A DNA stretch of 64,000 bases from Streptomyces clavifer (GCA_014651175.1 BMWJ01000013.1:124001-188000), one strand, 5' to 3'. Shown: positions 9,069-19,051, counted from the first letter of the stretch. Numbers and translations are program-made. The notes: a model not told the origin generated them from the sequence alone.

Positions 9069-10208
9069 GTGACCACCACACTCGAACGCCCCGTCTCCCA
9101 GCAGGGCCGTCCCGTCCGTACCGCGGGTGTCCTCGACACCACGAACAACGGACATGGCGTACTGCGCACCGACGGCGGCCACCCCTCCCCCGGCGACGTC
9201 CATGTGCCGCCCGCCCTGATCCGGCAGCACGGTCTGCGCAAGGGCGACGTCGTCGAGGGGACCTGCGAGCGTCCCCGTGCGCTGAGCCGCATCGATGTCG
9301 TCAACGGCCATGCGGTACAGGAGCTTCGGGGCCGTCCCCACTTCCGCGACCTCACCCCGCTGCACCCCCGGGAGCGCCTGCGTCTGGAGACCCCGAACGG
9401 TGGACCGGCTCCGCGCGTCATCGATCTGGTGTCCCCCGTCGGCAAGGGTCAGCGCGGTCTGATCGTCGCACCGCCGAAGACGGGAAAGACCGTGCTGCTG
9501 CAGCAGTTGGCCGCGGCCGTGGCGGTCAACCACCCCGAATGCCATCTGATGGTGGTCCTCCTGGACGAACGCCCCGAAGAGGTCACGGACATGCGCCGCT
9601 CGGTGCGGGGCGAGGTGTACGCCTCGACGTTCGACCGGCCCGCGAAGGAGCACATCGCGCTCGCCGACCTCGCGGTGGAGCGCGCCAAGCGGCTCGTCGA
9701 GCAGGGCCGTGACGTCGTGATCCTCCTCGACTCCCTCACCCGGTTGTGCCGGGCCCACAACAACGCCGCCGGGGCCGGCGGCCGCACGCTGAGCGGCGGC
9801 GTCGACGCCGCGGCGCTCAGCGGCCCCAAGAAGCTGTTCGGGGCGGCCCGATCGGCCGAGGAGGGCGGTTCGCTGACCATCCTGGCGACCGCGCTGGTGG
9901 ACACCGGCTCACGGGCCGACGACTACTTCTTCGAGGAGCTCAAGAGCACCGGCAACATGGAGCTCCGGCTCGACCGCACACTGGCGGACCGGCGCGTCTT
10001 CCCCGCCGTCGACATCACGTCCTCGGGCACCCGCCGCGAGGAACTCCTGCTGTCGGCACCGGAGCTGGCCGCCGCACGGGGTCTGCGGCGCGCGCTGCGG
10101 GCCAGGGACGGTCACTCCATGCTCGAAGTCCTGCTGGACAAGGTCCGCAGGACCCCGGACAACGCCGCGTTCCTCCGGCAGGTCCAGCACACCGTGCCCG
10201 GCGCGTGA
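9069..10208 (+). CDS. rho: Transcription termination factor Rho, short paralogue
   Basis: A 379-residue RecA-type hexameric RNA/DNA helicase that ends transcription. An OSB/cold-shock-like RNA-binding region spans about 15-85 (GVLRTDGGHPSPGDVHVPPA). The ATPase has Walker A APPKTGKT near 137, Walker B VVILLDSLTR near 220, and the Q/R-loop region SGGVDAAALSGPKKLFGAARS-like near 245. The GTG start at 9069 follows GAAAGG. The protein is shorter than E. coli Rho (419) and lacks both the N-terminal helical domain and the long charged insertion of the main actinobacterial Rho. It is therefore probably a second, reduced copy. It is monocistronic with a strong terminator. Confidence 0.9.
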   Translation: MTTTLERPVSQQGRPVRTAGVLDTTNNGHGVLRTDGGHPSPGDVHVPPALIRQHGLRKGDVVEGTCERPRALSRIDVVNGHAVQELRGRPHFRDLTPLHPRERLRLETPNGGPAPRVIDLVSPVGKGQRGLIVAPPKTGKTVLLQQLAAAVAVNHPECHLMVVLLDERPEEVTDMRRSVRGEVYASTFDRPAKEHIALADLAVERAKRLVEQGRDVVILLDSLTRLCRAHNNAAGAGGRTLSGGVDAAALSGPKKLFGAARSAEEGGSLTILATALVDTGSRADDYFFEELKSTGNMELRLDRTLADRRVFPAVDITSSGTRREELLLSAPELAAARGLRRALRARDGHSMLEVLLDKVRRTPDNAAFLRQVQHTVPGA

Positions 10209-10218
10209 CGGACCGGCC

Positions 10219-10261
10219 GGCCGCATGGCGGGTCCCGGAAGCCGGGGCCCGCCATGCGGCC
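10219..10261. terminator. Terminator hairpin after rho
   Basis: A 20-base-pair stem (10219-10238 with 10242-10261, one G-U pair) and a three-base AAG loop begin 11 bases after the rho stop. Confidence 0.85.
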
Positions 10262-10317
10262 AGCTCAGGCCTCGCACCCGACGCGGGTGCCCGTACGGGG
10301 AGAGGGGCCGCGCCCGC

Positions 10318-10342
10318 GCCGGGCGGAACGCTTCCGCCCGGC
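10318..10342 (-). terminator. Terminator hairpin of pgm
   Basis: A perfect 11-base-pair stem (10318-10328 with 10332-10342) with loop CGC sits five bases beyond the pgm stop on the minus strand. Confidence 0.8.
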
Positions 10343-10346
10343 GGAG

Positions 10347-11993
10347 TCAGCCGGCGGCGCCGAGTGCCTCGGAGACCAGGGCCCGGGCCTCGTCCTGGAC
10401 CCTGGCCAGGTGTTCGGCGCCCTGGAAGCTCTCCGCGTACACCTTGTAGACGTCCTCCGTGCCGGAGGGGCGGGCCGCGAACCACGCGCTGTCGGTGCAG
10501 ACCTTGAGGCCTCCGACGGCGGCCCCGTTGCCGGGCGCCTCGGTGAGCACCGCCGTGATGGGTTCGCCGGCCAGCCTGTCCGCGGTGACCTGCTCGGGCG
10601 AGAGCTTGGCCAGTACCGCCTTCTCCTCGCGCGTCGCGGGGGCGTCGACCCGGGCGTAGGCGGGGTCGCCGAACCGCTCGGTGAGCTCGCGGTAGTGCTG
10701 GGAGGGCGTGGAGCCGGTGACGGCGGTGATCTCCGAGGCCAGCAGGGCGAGCAGGATGCCGTCCTTGTCGGTGGTCCACACCCGGCCGTCGCGGCGCAGG
10801 AAGGACGCCCCCGCGGACTCCTCGCCGCCGAAGCCGAGGGTGCCGCCGAAGAGTCCGTCGACGAACCACTTGAATCCCACCGGAACCTCCACCAGCTGCC
10901 GCCCGAGGTCTGCGGCCACCCGGTCGATCATGGAGGAGGAGACCAGGGTCTTGCCGATGCCCGCTCCGGCCGGCCAGCCCTCGCGGTGCGAGAAGAGGTA
11001 GCGGATGGCTACGGCCAGGTAGTGGTTGGGGTTCATCAGCCCGCCGTCGGGGGTGACGATGCCGTGCCGGTCGGCGTCCGCGTCGTTGCCGGTGGCGATG
11101 GTGTAGGCGTCACGCTGCTCGATCAGGGAGGCCATGGCGTAGGGCGAGGAGCAGTCCATGCGGATCCGGCCGTCCCAGTCCAGTGTCATGAACCGCCAGG
11201 TGGGGTCGGCGAGCGGGTTGACCACGGTGAGGTCGAGCCGGTGGCGCTCGGCGATCCGGCCCCAGTAGGCGACCGAGGCACCGCCGAGCGGGTCTGCGCC
11301 GATCCGGATCCCGGCGGAGCGTACGGCGTCCAGGTCGAGGACGGCCGGCAGGTCGTCGACGTAGGCGGTCAGGAAGTCGTGGCGCCCGGTGGTGTCGGCG
11401 GCCAGTGCCCGGGCGTGGGGAATCCTCCGCACCTCCTTCAGCCCGTCCTCGATCAGGGCGTTGGCACGGTCCTGGATCCATGACGTGGCGTCCGAGCCGG
11501 CCGGACCGCCGTGCGGCGGGTTGTACTTGAAGCCGCCGTCGGCGGGCGGGTTGTGCGAGGGCGTGACCACAATGCCGTCGGCGAGTCCGGAGGTGCGGTC
11601 CCGGTTGTACGTCAGGATGGCGTGCGAGACCGCCGGTGTGGGCGTGTAGCCGTCGTCGGTGTCGATCAGGACGGTCACCCCGTTGGCGGCGAGGACCTCC
11701 AGCGCGGTGACCCGGGCGGGTTCGGACAGCGCGTGGGTGTCGGCGCCGAGGAACAGGGGCCCGCCGGTGCCCTGCCGGGCCCGGTACTCGCAGATGGCCT
11801 GCGTGGTGGCGGCGATGTGGTCGTCGTTGAAGGCCGCAGCCAGGGCGGAACCGCGGTGCCCCGAGGTCCCGAAGGCGACGCGCTGGCCGGGCTCGGCCGG
11901 GTCGGGGCGGACGGTGTAGTACGCCGTCACCAGCCGTGCCACGTCCACCAGATCTCCGGGCTGTGCCGGCTGACCGGCCCGTTCGTGAACCAT
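10347..11993 (-). CDS. pgm: Phosphoglucomutase (alpha-D-glucose phosphate-specific)
   Basis: A 548-residue alpha-phosphohexomutase that interconverts glucose-1-phosphate and glucose-6-phosphate. The phosphoserine loop is [11 protein letters not shown] (near residue 140), the Mg-binding loop is [10 protein letters not shown] (near 295), the sugar-binding loop is GFGGEESAG (near 380), and the phosphate-contact loop is [10 protein letters not shown] near the C-terminus. The ATG at 11993 follows a strong AGAGGAGA site, so the longer open frame upstream is not used. The length is typical. It stands alone, next to the exopolysaccharide operon, whose nucleotide-sugar precursors depend on glucose-1-phosphate. 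This proximity is suggestive but the genes are divergent. Confidence 0.96.
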   Translation of the reverse strand: MVHERAGQPAQPGDLVDVARLVTAYYTVRPDPAEPGQRVAFGTSGHRGSALAAAFNDDHIAATTQAICEYRARQGTGGPLFLGADTHALSEPARVTALEVLAANGVTVLIDTDDGYTPTPAVSHAILTYNRDRTSGLADGIVVTPSHNPPADGGFKYNPPHGGPAGSDATSWIQDRANALIEDGLKEVRRIPHARALAADTTGRHDFLTAYVDDLPAVLDLDAVRSAGIRIGADPLGGASVAYWGRIAERHRLDLTVVNPLADPTWRFMTLDWDGRIRMDCSSPYAMASLIEQRDAYTIATGNDADADRHGIVTPDGGLMNPNHYLAVAIRYLFSHREGWPAGAGIGKTLVSSSMIDRVAADLGRQLVEVPVGFKWFVDGLFGGTLGFGGEESAGASFLRRDGRVWTTDKDGILLALLASEITAVTGSTPSQHYRELTERFGDPAYARVDAPATREEKAVLAKLSPEQVTADRLAGEPITAVLTEAPGNGAAVGGLKVCTDSAWFAARPSGTEDVYKVYAESFQGAEHLARVQDEARALVSEALGAAG

Positions 11994-12596
11994 CGCTTCT
12001 CCTCTGTGTGCGCCGGTGGCCCCGGCCGTACGGGTGGCCGCCACCGGACGGACGATCATCACGAGTTCTACCCGATGCCGCCCCCGGGGCCACACCCCCG
12101 GGTCACGCGGACGGACCAGCAGTACACCCGCGGACTGCTCGCGCCCGGGCACTTTCACCGCGATTGGCCGGTTCACGCGGAAGCCCTGCCGGAGCGGCGC
12201 GAGGGAAGGGGCTCGCCGGCGGGAGCGGGAACCGGAAGCGGCTCGACACGCACCCGACCCCGCCGCCCCGACCTGTTGTTCACTCCCCTGCGACGGCGTC
12301 GCGCCCGCTTTCGCGACGAGTTTCCTGCCGGGCCGGGACGCGGGCACGCGTGATCGGCCGTTTCATCATGCGGCACGGCCCGGAGCCATGACGGACACCA
12401 ATTCCTGACACGCCGAAGCATTCCCGAAGACGGCCCGACTTCGTCGTCCGGCGGCAATTCGCCTGGACAGATGCGCGAGTCATACGTGTTTTCGTAAGCA
12501 CTGTCTGCAAAAGTACACTTCTGATTTACCCACTTAAATCTCCGCCCCTGCAATTCCGGCCGCCTGCGTTTACCACCATCCGGCTCATATGGGCAT
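11994..12596. other. 603-base intergenic region between pgm and the polysaccharide operon
   Basis: No convincing gene on either strand; short frames here have atypical composition. The last 120 bases are unusually A/T-rich for this genome. TACACT at 12514-12519 could be a -10 for the downstream operon, but the -35 is poor. The region should hold the divergent promoters of pgm and of the operon. Confidence 0.5.
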
Positions 12597-13784
12597 GTGA
12601 GAAAAGAGCCGTGCGTGCTGCAGAAGAGTTGCACCGAGGAAGATCGACTGACGGTCCTTCATCTGGTCCAGCCGGTGGAGGGCGGCGTCGCACGGGTCGT
12701 GACGGACCTCGTCGCCGCACAGGTCCGGGCGGGACTGCGCCCCGTGGTCGCCTGCCCGCCCGACGGGCCGCTGGCGGCGGAGGCGGCCGATGCCGGGGCA
12801 CGTGTGTGCGCCTGGCCCGCGGAGCGTGTTCCGGGGCCGCGGCTGGGACGTGAGGTCACCACCGCGGCCCGGCTGGTCCGTGCCTGCGCCCCCGATGTGA
12901 TCCATGCCCACAGTGCCAAGGCGGGACTCGTGGGCCGACTCGCCGTACGGGGCCTGGTGCCGACCGTGTTCCAGCCGCACGCCTGGTCGTTCGAGGCCCT
13001 GGAGGGCCGGGCCGCCGGAATGGCCATGGCGTGGGAGCGCTTCGGGGCCCGCTGGAGCGACCGCATCCTCTGCGTCAGCGAGTCCGAACGGCGGGCGGGC
13101 GAGCGGGCGGGGATCGCCGCCCGCTGGTCGGTGATCCACAACGGCATCGACCTCGGCCGCTTCCGGCCCGGCGGCGGGGCGGCCTCGGCCCGCGCCGGCC
13201 TGGCTCTGCTGGACGGCGTTCCGGCCGACGCGCCCCTGGTCGTGTGCGTGGGGCGGCTGAGCCGGCAGAAGGGCCAGGACGTCCTGCTGCGGGCCTGGGA
13301 CCGGCCCCGGGCCCGGGACGCACGGCTCGTCCTGGTCGGCGACGGGCCGTACGGGGACGAGCTCCGCCGCACCGCGCCCCCCGGTGTCCTGTTCGCGGGG
13401 GCGACCCGGGACGTACGGCCGTGGATCCACGCGGCCGACGTCCTCGTGCTCCCGTCACGCTGGGAGGGGATGGCGCTCGCCCCCCTCGAAGCCATGGCCT
13501 GCGGCCGGCCCGTCCTGCTGTCCGACGTCAACGGCGCCAGGGAGAGCCTGCCGCCGGGCCACGCACCCCACTGCCTCGTGCCGCCCGAGGATCCCGCGGC
13601 TCTCGCCGCCGCGCTCTCCGCCCTCCTGGCCGATCCGGCGCTGCGGGCCGAACTCGGCCGCACGGCAGAACGGCACACCCGGGCGGCCTTCGACGTGACG
13701 AAGACCACGGACGAGGTCCTGCGCCTCTACCGGGAGCTTGTCGGCCAGCCCCGCACCACGACGAGGAAGCGCACCCAGCGATGA
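12597..13784 (+). CDS. Glycosyltransferase family 4, first gene of exopolysaccharide operon
   Basis: A 395-residue GT-B fold retaining glycosyltransferase, probably cytoplasmic and adding a sugar to a lipid-linked repeat unit. The N-domain begins LTVLHLVQPVEGGVARVV. The C-domain has the GT4 donor-binding pattern CVGRLSRQKGQD, LVGDGP and the EX7E-type motif near RWEGMALAPLEAMACG. The start is uncertain: GTG at 12597, or GTG at 12615 which has AAAAGAG upstream at a better distance. Its stop overlaps the next ATG by four bases. It opens a run of eight coupled genes ending at 22018. Sugar specificity cannot be inferred. Confidence 0.9.
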   Translation: MRKEPCVLQKSCTEEDRLTVLHLVQPVEGGVARVVTDLVAAQVRAGLRPVVACPPDGPLAAEAADAGARVCAWPAERVPGPRLGREVTTAARLVRACAPDVIHAHSAKAGLVGRLAVRGLVPTVFQPHAWSFEALEGRAAGMAMAWERFGARWSDRILCVSESERRAGERAGIAARWSVIHNGIDLGRFRPGGGAASARAGLALLDGVPADAPLVVCVGRLSRQKGQDVLLRAWDRPRARDARLVLVGDGPYGDELRRTAPPGVLFAGATRDVRPWIHAADVLVLPSRWEGMALAPLEAMACGRPVLLSDVNGARESLPPGHAPHCLVPPEDPAALAAALSALLADPALRAELGRTAERHTRAAFDVTKTTDEVLRLYRELVGQPRTTTRKRTQR

Positions 13785-15259
13785 CGACGGAGAGTGCACC
13801 GGCCCCGAGACCCGCCCGGGCGACAGCCGTACGCCGTGCGGCAGCCTCGATCCGCCCACCACGTGACGGCAACGGCCGCGCGCAGCCCCTGCGAGCCGTC
13901 GGGAGCCGTCGAGGACGGGCTCCCGCCACCGGCCTCGTGGCCGCCGACGTGCTGGCGCTCGGTCTGGCCCTCGCCCTGGCGGCCCCCGCCGCGTGGCCGC
14001 CGGGTGTCTTCGTGCTGCAGGCCGCCGCCCAACTGCTGCTGAACGCCTACCGGGGCCTGTACCGGATCGGCCTCTCCCCGTCCGTCCTCGCGGAGCTCCC
14101 CGCGCTCCTCGGCCTGGCCCTGGTGCAGTGGTACGCCACCGCCGAGGTGCTGAGCGCGTACGCCCCCCGCTACGCCATGGGGTGGACGGCTCTGGCCTGC
14201 GCGGTCGGCGCCCATACCCTGCTGAGCTTCGGGGCACGCGCCGCGGCCCATCGGGCCCGGCTCAGGTCGGCCGCCCGGAACCCGCAGTCCACCCTGGTCC
14301 TGGGCAACGGGCCCACGGCCGACCGGGTCACGGCGGCCCTGCACGACCATCCCGAGTACGGGCTGCGCCCGGTCGGCCGCGTGCGCTCCGGCATTCCCGC
14401 GGACGAGGCCGCCGGCTCCGCGGGGGTGCTGCCGGTTCTGGTGTCGGCGCAGGACGTCGCACGGGCCGTCATCCAGAACTCCGTGCGGCACGCCGTCTTC
14501 ACGGTCCCGCCCGGGGCGGCGCCCGACGGGGCCGCACTCGTAGAGTTGTTCGTGCGCCACGGCTGCCGGGTATGGCTGATCACCGACCAGGATGACGTCG
14601 TCCCCGGGCGGTCCGTGCCCGGGCCGGACCACCTGTGGGGTTTCGCCGCCCGCCCGCTGGACTTCGGTTCCCGCCGTCCGGTCGCCCACCGGGTGAAGCG
14701 CGCCATGGACGCTCTTCTGGCCCTGGTCGCCCTGGTGGTGGCCGCCCCTGCGCTGGCCCTCTGCGCACTCGCCGTACGCGTCAGCGACGGCCCGGGCGTC
14801 GTCTTCCGGCAGGAGCGCGTCGGCCGGCACGGGAGGCCGTTCGTCCTTCTGAAGTTCCGCACCCTGCGCCCGGCCGACGCGCACGAGTCGGCCACCCGGT
14901 GGAACGTGTCCGACGACGGGCGCATGAGCCGCGTCGGCAGGACCCTGCGCCGGACCTCGCTGGACGAGCTGCCGCAGCTGTGGAACGTGTTGCGTGGGGA
15001 CATGAGCCTGGTCGGGCCCAGACCCGAACGACCCTACTTCGTAGAACAGTTCAGCCGTGTCCACCCCGGCTACAAGGCCCGGCACCGCATGCCGGTCGGC
15101 ATCACGGGACTGGCCCAGGTACATGGTCTGCGCGGCGACACGTCGATCGAGGACCGGGCCCGCTTCGACAACCGGTACATCGAGACCTGGTCGCTCTGGC
15201 AGGACGTCTGCGTCCTCGCGCGCACGGCCGGCTCGCTGTTCCGGCTCGGAGGCAGCTGA
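13781..15259 (+). CDS. Polyprenyl glycosylphosphotransferase (initiating sugar transferase)
   Basis: A 492-residue WbaP/WcaJ-type enzyme that transfers a sugar-1-phosphate to undecaprenyl phosphate, starting the repeat unit. After a basic N-terminus, residues about 45-160 hold several membrane segments, followed by a Rossmann-like stretch (VLGNGPTADRV). The catalytic domain starts near 305 with a membrane re-entrant helix (KRAMDALLALVALVVAAP). It then shows the hallmark motifs FRQERVGRHGRPFVLLKFRT, DELPQLWNVLRGDMSLVGPRP, and GITGLAQV. ATG overlaps the previous stop (ATGA). This gene defines the cluster as a lipid-linked (Wzx/Wzy-type) polysaccharide pathway. Confidence 0.94.
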   Translation: MTTESAPAPRPARATAVRRAAASIRPPRDGNGRAQPLRAVGSRRGRAPATGLVAADVLALGLALALAAPAAWPPGVFVLQAAAQLLLNAYRGLYRIGLSPSVLAELPALLGLALVQWYATAEVLSAYAPRYAMGWTALACAVGAHTLLSFGARAAAHRARLRSAARNPQSTLVLGNGPTADRVTAALHDHPEYGLRPVGRVRSGIPADEAAGSAGVLPVLVSAQDVARAVIQNSVRHAVFTVPPGAAPDGAALVELFVRHGCRVWLITDQDDVVPGRSVPGPDHLWGFAARPLDFGSRRPVAHRVKRAMDALLALVALVVAAPALALCALAVRVSDGPGVVFRQERVGRHGRPFVLLKFRTLRPADAHESATRWNVSDDGRMSRVGRTLRRTSLDELPQLWNVLRGDMSLVGPRPERPYFVEQFSRVHPGYKARHRMPVGITGLAQVHGLRGDTSIEDRARFDNRYIETWSLWQDVCVLARTAGSLFRLGGS

Positions 15260-15262
15260 ACC

Positions 15263-16633
15263 ATGGCCCTCACCGTGACCGCCGCACCCGCGGTCCCCAC
15301 CGTGCAGTCCCCACCGGCGCACCCGTTCCTGCGCCGGTGGGGAAGCAACTGGCCGCTGCTGCCCCTGATCGGCACCGTGCTGCTGCTGGCCGTTCCCGCC
15401 GACGGGACGGGGGCGGGCACCGTGTACGGGGTTCCCCCGGGCGACCTGCTCTCTGGTGTGGCGGTGCTCGTCTGCCTGGGGCGCCTGCTCCTCCTGCGGG
15501 CGCGTCCGCTGACACGGGCGGGCGCGCTCGTCCTGGGTCTGCCGGCTGCGGGCCTCGCCCTGGCCACGGTGACCGCCGCGGACCCGGTGGCGGCGCTGCC
15601 GGGCTTCGTCCGCTACCTGCAGATCTTCGTGCTGGTGCCCGCCGCCGTACTCCTCCTGATCAGGGATGCCCGGGGGTTCCGGATCATCGCGGGTTCGCTC
15701 GTGGTGCTCGCGCTCGTCCAGGGCGCGACGGGTGTGCACCAGTACGCCACCGGATCGGGGGCCTCCTACAGGGGCGAGGACATCAGGGCCGTCGGCACGT
15801 TCGGTGCCGGCGATGTGATGGGGATGGCCACGGTCGTCGGCTACGGACTGCTCGTGGCCGTCGCGTACGCCCTCCGTACCCCTGCGGGCGCGCCCCGGTG
15901 GCTGCGGTTCGGCGCCCCGGTGGCCGCTGCCCTGCTGGTCGTTCCACTCACGCTCTCCTTCAGCCGGGGGGCCTGGATCGCGACGGCCGCGGGGGCCCTG
16001 GCCGCGATCGCGGCGACCGGGGCACGGCAGGCCGTACGCGCGCTCGCCGTGCTGGGTGCGGCCGGGGTCGTGCTCGTCGGCGGTTTCGGCGTGGGCTCCG
16101 AGATGCTCTCTCAGCGTCTCACCAGCATCACCGAGGTGACCAGCACACCCGACCGGTCGGTCAGCGACCGGTACACGATGTGGGCCGCCGCGGCTGGCAT
16201 GTGGCGCGAACAGCCCGTGACCGGCGTCGGCCTCAAGGGCTTCCCCGCCCACCGGGACGGGCACGCCTCGATCGGCCTCTCCGCCGGCGGTGACACCGCC
16301 GGGGCCGGGCAGGACTTCGTGAAGCAGCCGCTGCTGTCGCCGCACAACATGTATCTGCTCGTCCTGAGCGAGCAGGGCCTCGTCGGCTTCACCGCGCTGG
16401 TGGGCTCCTGGGCCGCGCTCCTGGTCGGCGGGGTGCGCAGGCTGGTGCTCGCCCGCCCGCGCAGGACCGCGGCGCTCGACTGCGGTCTCGCCGCCGTGGG
16501 GCTGATGACCTGGCAGACCGTCGACTTCCTGTACGCGGACATCGGCGGCCCCTCCACCGTGCTCACCGGGATCGTGCTCGGTCTGGCCGCGTGGTGGGCG
16601 CTGGCCGCACCGGAGAGGGCGACCGCCGCGTGA
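15263..16633 (+). CDS. O-antigen ligase/polymerase-like membrane protein (Wzy candidate)
   Basis: A 456-residue integral membrane protein with about ten to twelve hydrophobic segments. It belongs to the Wzy_C/O-antigen ligase family: a Wzy-type domain around residues 220-400 includes LSFSRGAWIATAAGALAAI and a large outside loop ending in SPHNMYLLVLSEQGLVG, the conserved His-Asn region. In a Gram-positive setting it most likely polymerises or transfers the repeat unit on the outer face of the membrane. The ATG lies three bases after the previous stop. Its own stop overlaps the following GTG. Confidence 0.88.
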   Translation: MALTVTAAPAVPTVQSPPAHPFLRRWGSNWPLLPLIGTVLLLAVPADGTGAGTVYGVPPGDLLSGVAVLVCLGRLLLLRARPLTRAGALVLGLPAAGLALATVTAADPVAALPGFVRYLQIFVLVPAAVLLLIRDARGFRIIAGSLVVLALVQGATGVHQYATGSGASYRGEDIRAVGTFGAGDVMGMATVVGYGLLVAVAYALRTPAGAPRWLRFGAPVAAALLVVPLTLSFSRGAWIATAAGALAAIAATGARQAVRALAVLGAAGVVLVGGFGVGSEMLSQRLTSITEVTSTPDRSVSDRYTMWAAAAGMWREQPVTGVGLKGFPAHRDGHASIGLSAGGDTAGAGQDFVKQPLLSPHNMYLLVLSEQGLVGFTALVGSWAALLVGGVRRLVLARPRRTAALDCGLAAVGLMTWQTVDFLYADIGGPSTVLTGIVLGLAAWWALAAPERATAA

Positions 16634-18285
16634 GCGAGACCGTGACAGGACCGGACAGGGACACGGGTACGGGAACGGCCGGGCAGGCCGCGATTCCCGG
16701 CGCCGCCACGCCCGTTGTTCCGCCGCGGCCCGGGGGCTTCCTCGCCCGGGCCGCGGCGGGCGCCGCCGGTCTCACCGTGATCGCGGCACTGCTGGGGCTC
16801 GCACGGGACCAGGCCATCGCCCGGCTGTTCGGCGCCAGTCACGACAGCGACGCGTTCCTGATCGCCTGGACCGTGCCGGAGATGGCGGCCACGCTGCTGA
16901 TCGAGGACGGCATGGCGCTGCTGCTGGTCCCGGCCTTCAGTCTTGCCCTGACACGGCGTGCGGCGGGAGGGAGCTGGGACGATCCTGTCCGGACGCTCGT
17001 CTCCGACACCTTCCCCCGGCTGTGCGCCGCGCTGACCTGCGCGGGAGCACTGCTCGCCCTCGGCGCACCGTGGGTCGTGGGGGTACTGGCGCCCGGCATC
17101 GACGATCCCTCACTGGCCGTGGACTGCACGCGGCTGACGGCCGTCACCGTGCTCACCTTCGGCGTCACGGGGTACTTCAGCGCGGCGCTGCGGGCGCACG
17201 GGCGGTTCCTCGCACCGGCCGGCGTCTACATCGCGTACAACCTCGGCATCATCGGGACGACCCTCGCTCTGCACTCCCTCTGGGGGGTGCGCGCCGCGGC
17301 GGCCGGGGTGGCTGTCGGCAGTGTGCTGATGATCCTCACCCAGTTGCCGACGTTCGTCCGGCTGGTGCTGCGCCGGAAGCCGCGCGTGCCGCAGCGGCGG
17401 GGAGCACGGCAGGGGGTGTCCGCGCTGCTCGGCGCCTCCGCCCTGGCGCCCGTCGTGCTGTTCGTGGTGAGCCGTCAGGCGCAGGTGTTCGTGGAGCGGT
17501 TCCTGGCCTCGTCCCTGCCCGACGGGGCCATCTCCCATCTCAACTACGCGCAGAAGGTCGCGCAGCTGCCGATGGTGCTGTCCATGATGATCTGCACGGT
17601 GACCTTCCCGGTGGTCGCCCGGGCCATGGCGGCCGGGGACCGGGAGGGCGCCCGGCGCCGGGTGGAACGCGATCTCGCACTGGCGGGGACGGTCGTGCTG
17701 CTGGGCACCGCGATGGTGCTGGGATACGCGCCCCTGATCGTCGAAGTCCTCTTCCAGGGGGGCGCGTTCGACGCCGTGGACACCGCGGCCACAGCCGGTG
17801 TCATGCGTGTCTACGCGCTCGGCCTGCTGGGCCACACCCTGGTCGGTGCCCTGTGCCGGCCGTACTTCTCGACGGGGAGGCCCACCTGGTACCCGCTCTG
17901 CGCGATGGGCGCGGGACTGCTGGTCACCGTCGGGGCGGGGCTGGTCCTGACCGGCCCGTTCGGTGTCGACGGCATCGCGGCGGCCAACGCCGTCGGCATC
18001 AGCACGGCAGCGGTGCTGATGCTCGCGGGACTGGGCTCGCGTGCGGTGGCCGTCCGGCCCGGCGCCGTGGCGCTCGCGCTCGGCCGGCCGGCGACGGCCG
18101 CGGCGGTGGCCGGGACCACCGGGTGGGCCGCCGCCGCCTCCCTTCCGGCGGGCCCGGTGCTCGGCCTGACGGCCGGCTGCCTCCTCGTACCCGTGGCGTT
18201 CCTGGTCACCTCACTCGCGCTCAGATCCCCCGAAGCCGTTCATCTGCTGGCCCTCATCCGACAGAGGTTCTCCCATGGCCGCTGA
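16630..18285 (+). CDS. MurJ-family lipid flippase (Wzx candidate)
   Basis: A 551-residue MOP-superfamily flippase with about 13-14 membrane segments. It resembles MurJ: GLARDQAIARLFGASHDSDAFLIAWTVPE near residues 60-85 is the typical first cytoplasmic loop region, and the basic RRKPRVPQRRG loop follows segment six. Because it lies between the Wzy-like gene and a deacetylase, it most likely flips the lipid-linked exopolysaccharide unit rather than lipid II. This is context inference. The GTG start overlaps the previous stop (GTGA). It is larger than a classic Wzx. A separate housekeeping murJ would be expected elsewhere in the genome. Confidence 0.88.
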   Translation: MSETVTGPDRDTGTGTAGQAAIPGAATPVVPPRPGGFLARAAAGAAGLTVIAALLGLARDQAIARLFGASHDSDAFLIAWTVPEMAATLLIEDGMALLLVPAFSLALTRRAAGGSWDDPVRTLVSDTFPRLCAALTCAGALLALGAPWVVGVLAPGIDDPSLAVDCTRLTAVTVLTFGVTGYFSAALRAHGRFLAPAGVYIAYNLGIIGTTLALHSLWGVRAAAAGVAVGSVLMILTQLPTFVRLVLRRKPRVPQRRGARQGVSALLGASALAPVVLFVVSRQAQVFVERFLASSLPDGAISHLNYAQKVAQLPMVLSMMICTVTFPVVARAMAAGDREGARRRVERDLALAGTVVLLGTAMVLGYAPLIVEVLFQGGAFDAVDTAATAGVMRVYALGLLGHTLVGALCRPYFSTGRPTWYPLCAMGAGLLVTVGAGLVLTGPFGVDGIAAANAVGISTAAVLMLAGLGSRAVAVRPGAVALALGRPATAAAVAGTTGWAAAASLPAGPVLGLTAGCLLVPVAFLVTSLALRSPEAVHLLALIRQRFSHGR

Positions 18286-19051
18286 CACCTCGGCACCCCG
18301 TGCCGCCGCGTCCCCCCGCCTGTCCCAGCCCTGGATCCTGACCTACCACTCCGTGAGCGACCCGACGGACGATCCGTACGGCATCACCGTCTCCGCCGAA
18401 CGCCTGGACGAGCAGCTGACCTGGCTGCGCCGCCGGGGTCTGACCGCGGTGGGCGTCGCCGCCCTGCTGCGCGGGCGCGCCGCCGGCCGGCGCGGACTGG
18501 TCGGTCTGACGTTCGACGACGGATACGCCGACTTCCTCGACGAGGCCCTGCCGGTGCTGGCCCGGCACGGCTGCACGGCGACGGTGTTCGTCCTGCCCGG
18601 CCTCCCGGGCGGCTCCAACGCGTGGGATCCGCTGGGCCCGCGCAGACCGCTGCTCACCGAGGACGGCATCCGCGCCGCCGCCGGGGCGGGCATGGAGATC
18701 GGCTCGCACGGCATGCGCCACCGGGATCTCACGGCGCTGTCCGACGACGAGCTGCGCGCGGAGACGCACAGCAGCCGGGAGGCGATCCGCCGTCTCACCG
18801 GAACCGAACCGGCGGGTTTCTGCTACCCCTACGGCACCGCCGACCGGCGGGTGCTCGCATCGGTGCGCGATGCCGGGTACGCGTACGGCTGCGCCCTCGC
18901 CCCCGGCCCCCTGCTGGGGCCGTTGGCCCTGCCCCGTACGCATGTCAGCCATGCCGACCGGGGCGCCCGCCTCCGCGCGAAGGAGGTGCGGCACCGGCTG
19001 CGCCACCGGACCGCCGCCGCTCCCGCGCGCCGGACGAGGGGCGAGGCATGA
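18275..19051 (+). CDS. Polysaccharide deacetylase (CE4/NodB domain)
   Basis: A 258-residue carbohydrate esterase family 4 protein. The NodB motifs are visible: GLTFDDGYADF (catalytic Asp and metal-binding Asp, near residues 80-90), SHGMRHRDL (metal His pair, near 150), and FCYPYGTAD near 190. No clear signal peptide is seen, so it may act on the cytoplasmic side on the lipid-linked unit, or be retained by another means. Its start overlaps the flippase gene by 11 bases and its stop overlaps the next ATG. It probably removes N-acetyl groups from an amino sugar in the polymer. Confidence 0.88.
   Translation: MAADTSAPRAAASPRLSQPWILTYHSVSDPTDDPYGITVSAERLDEQLTWLRRRGLTAVGVAALLRGRAAGRRGLVGLTFDDGYADFLDEALPVLARHGCTATVFVLPGLPGGSNAWDPLGPRRPLLTEDGIRAAAGAGMEIGSHGMRHRDLTALSDDELRAETHSSREAIRRLTGTEPAGFCYPYGTADRRVLASVRDAGYAYGCALAPGPLLGPLALPRTHVSHADRGARLRAKEVRHRLRHRTAAAPARRTRGEA

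Noticed and set aside
8854-9072. 72-codon frame overlapping the rho start
   Set aside because: It begins inside the predicted -10 element, and its frame runs past the rho GTG. The 8870-9007 frame is the better leader candidate.
12350-12596. Possible BldN or WhiG promoter before the polysaccharide operon
   Set aside because: CGTAAG near 12493 has no matching -10 at 16 bases, and TAAA near 12536 has no matching WhiG -10.
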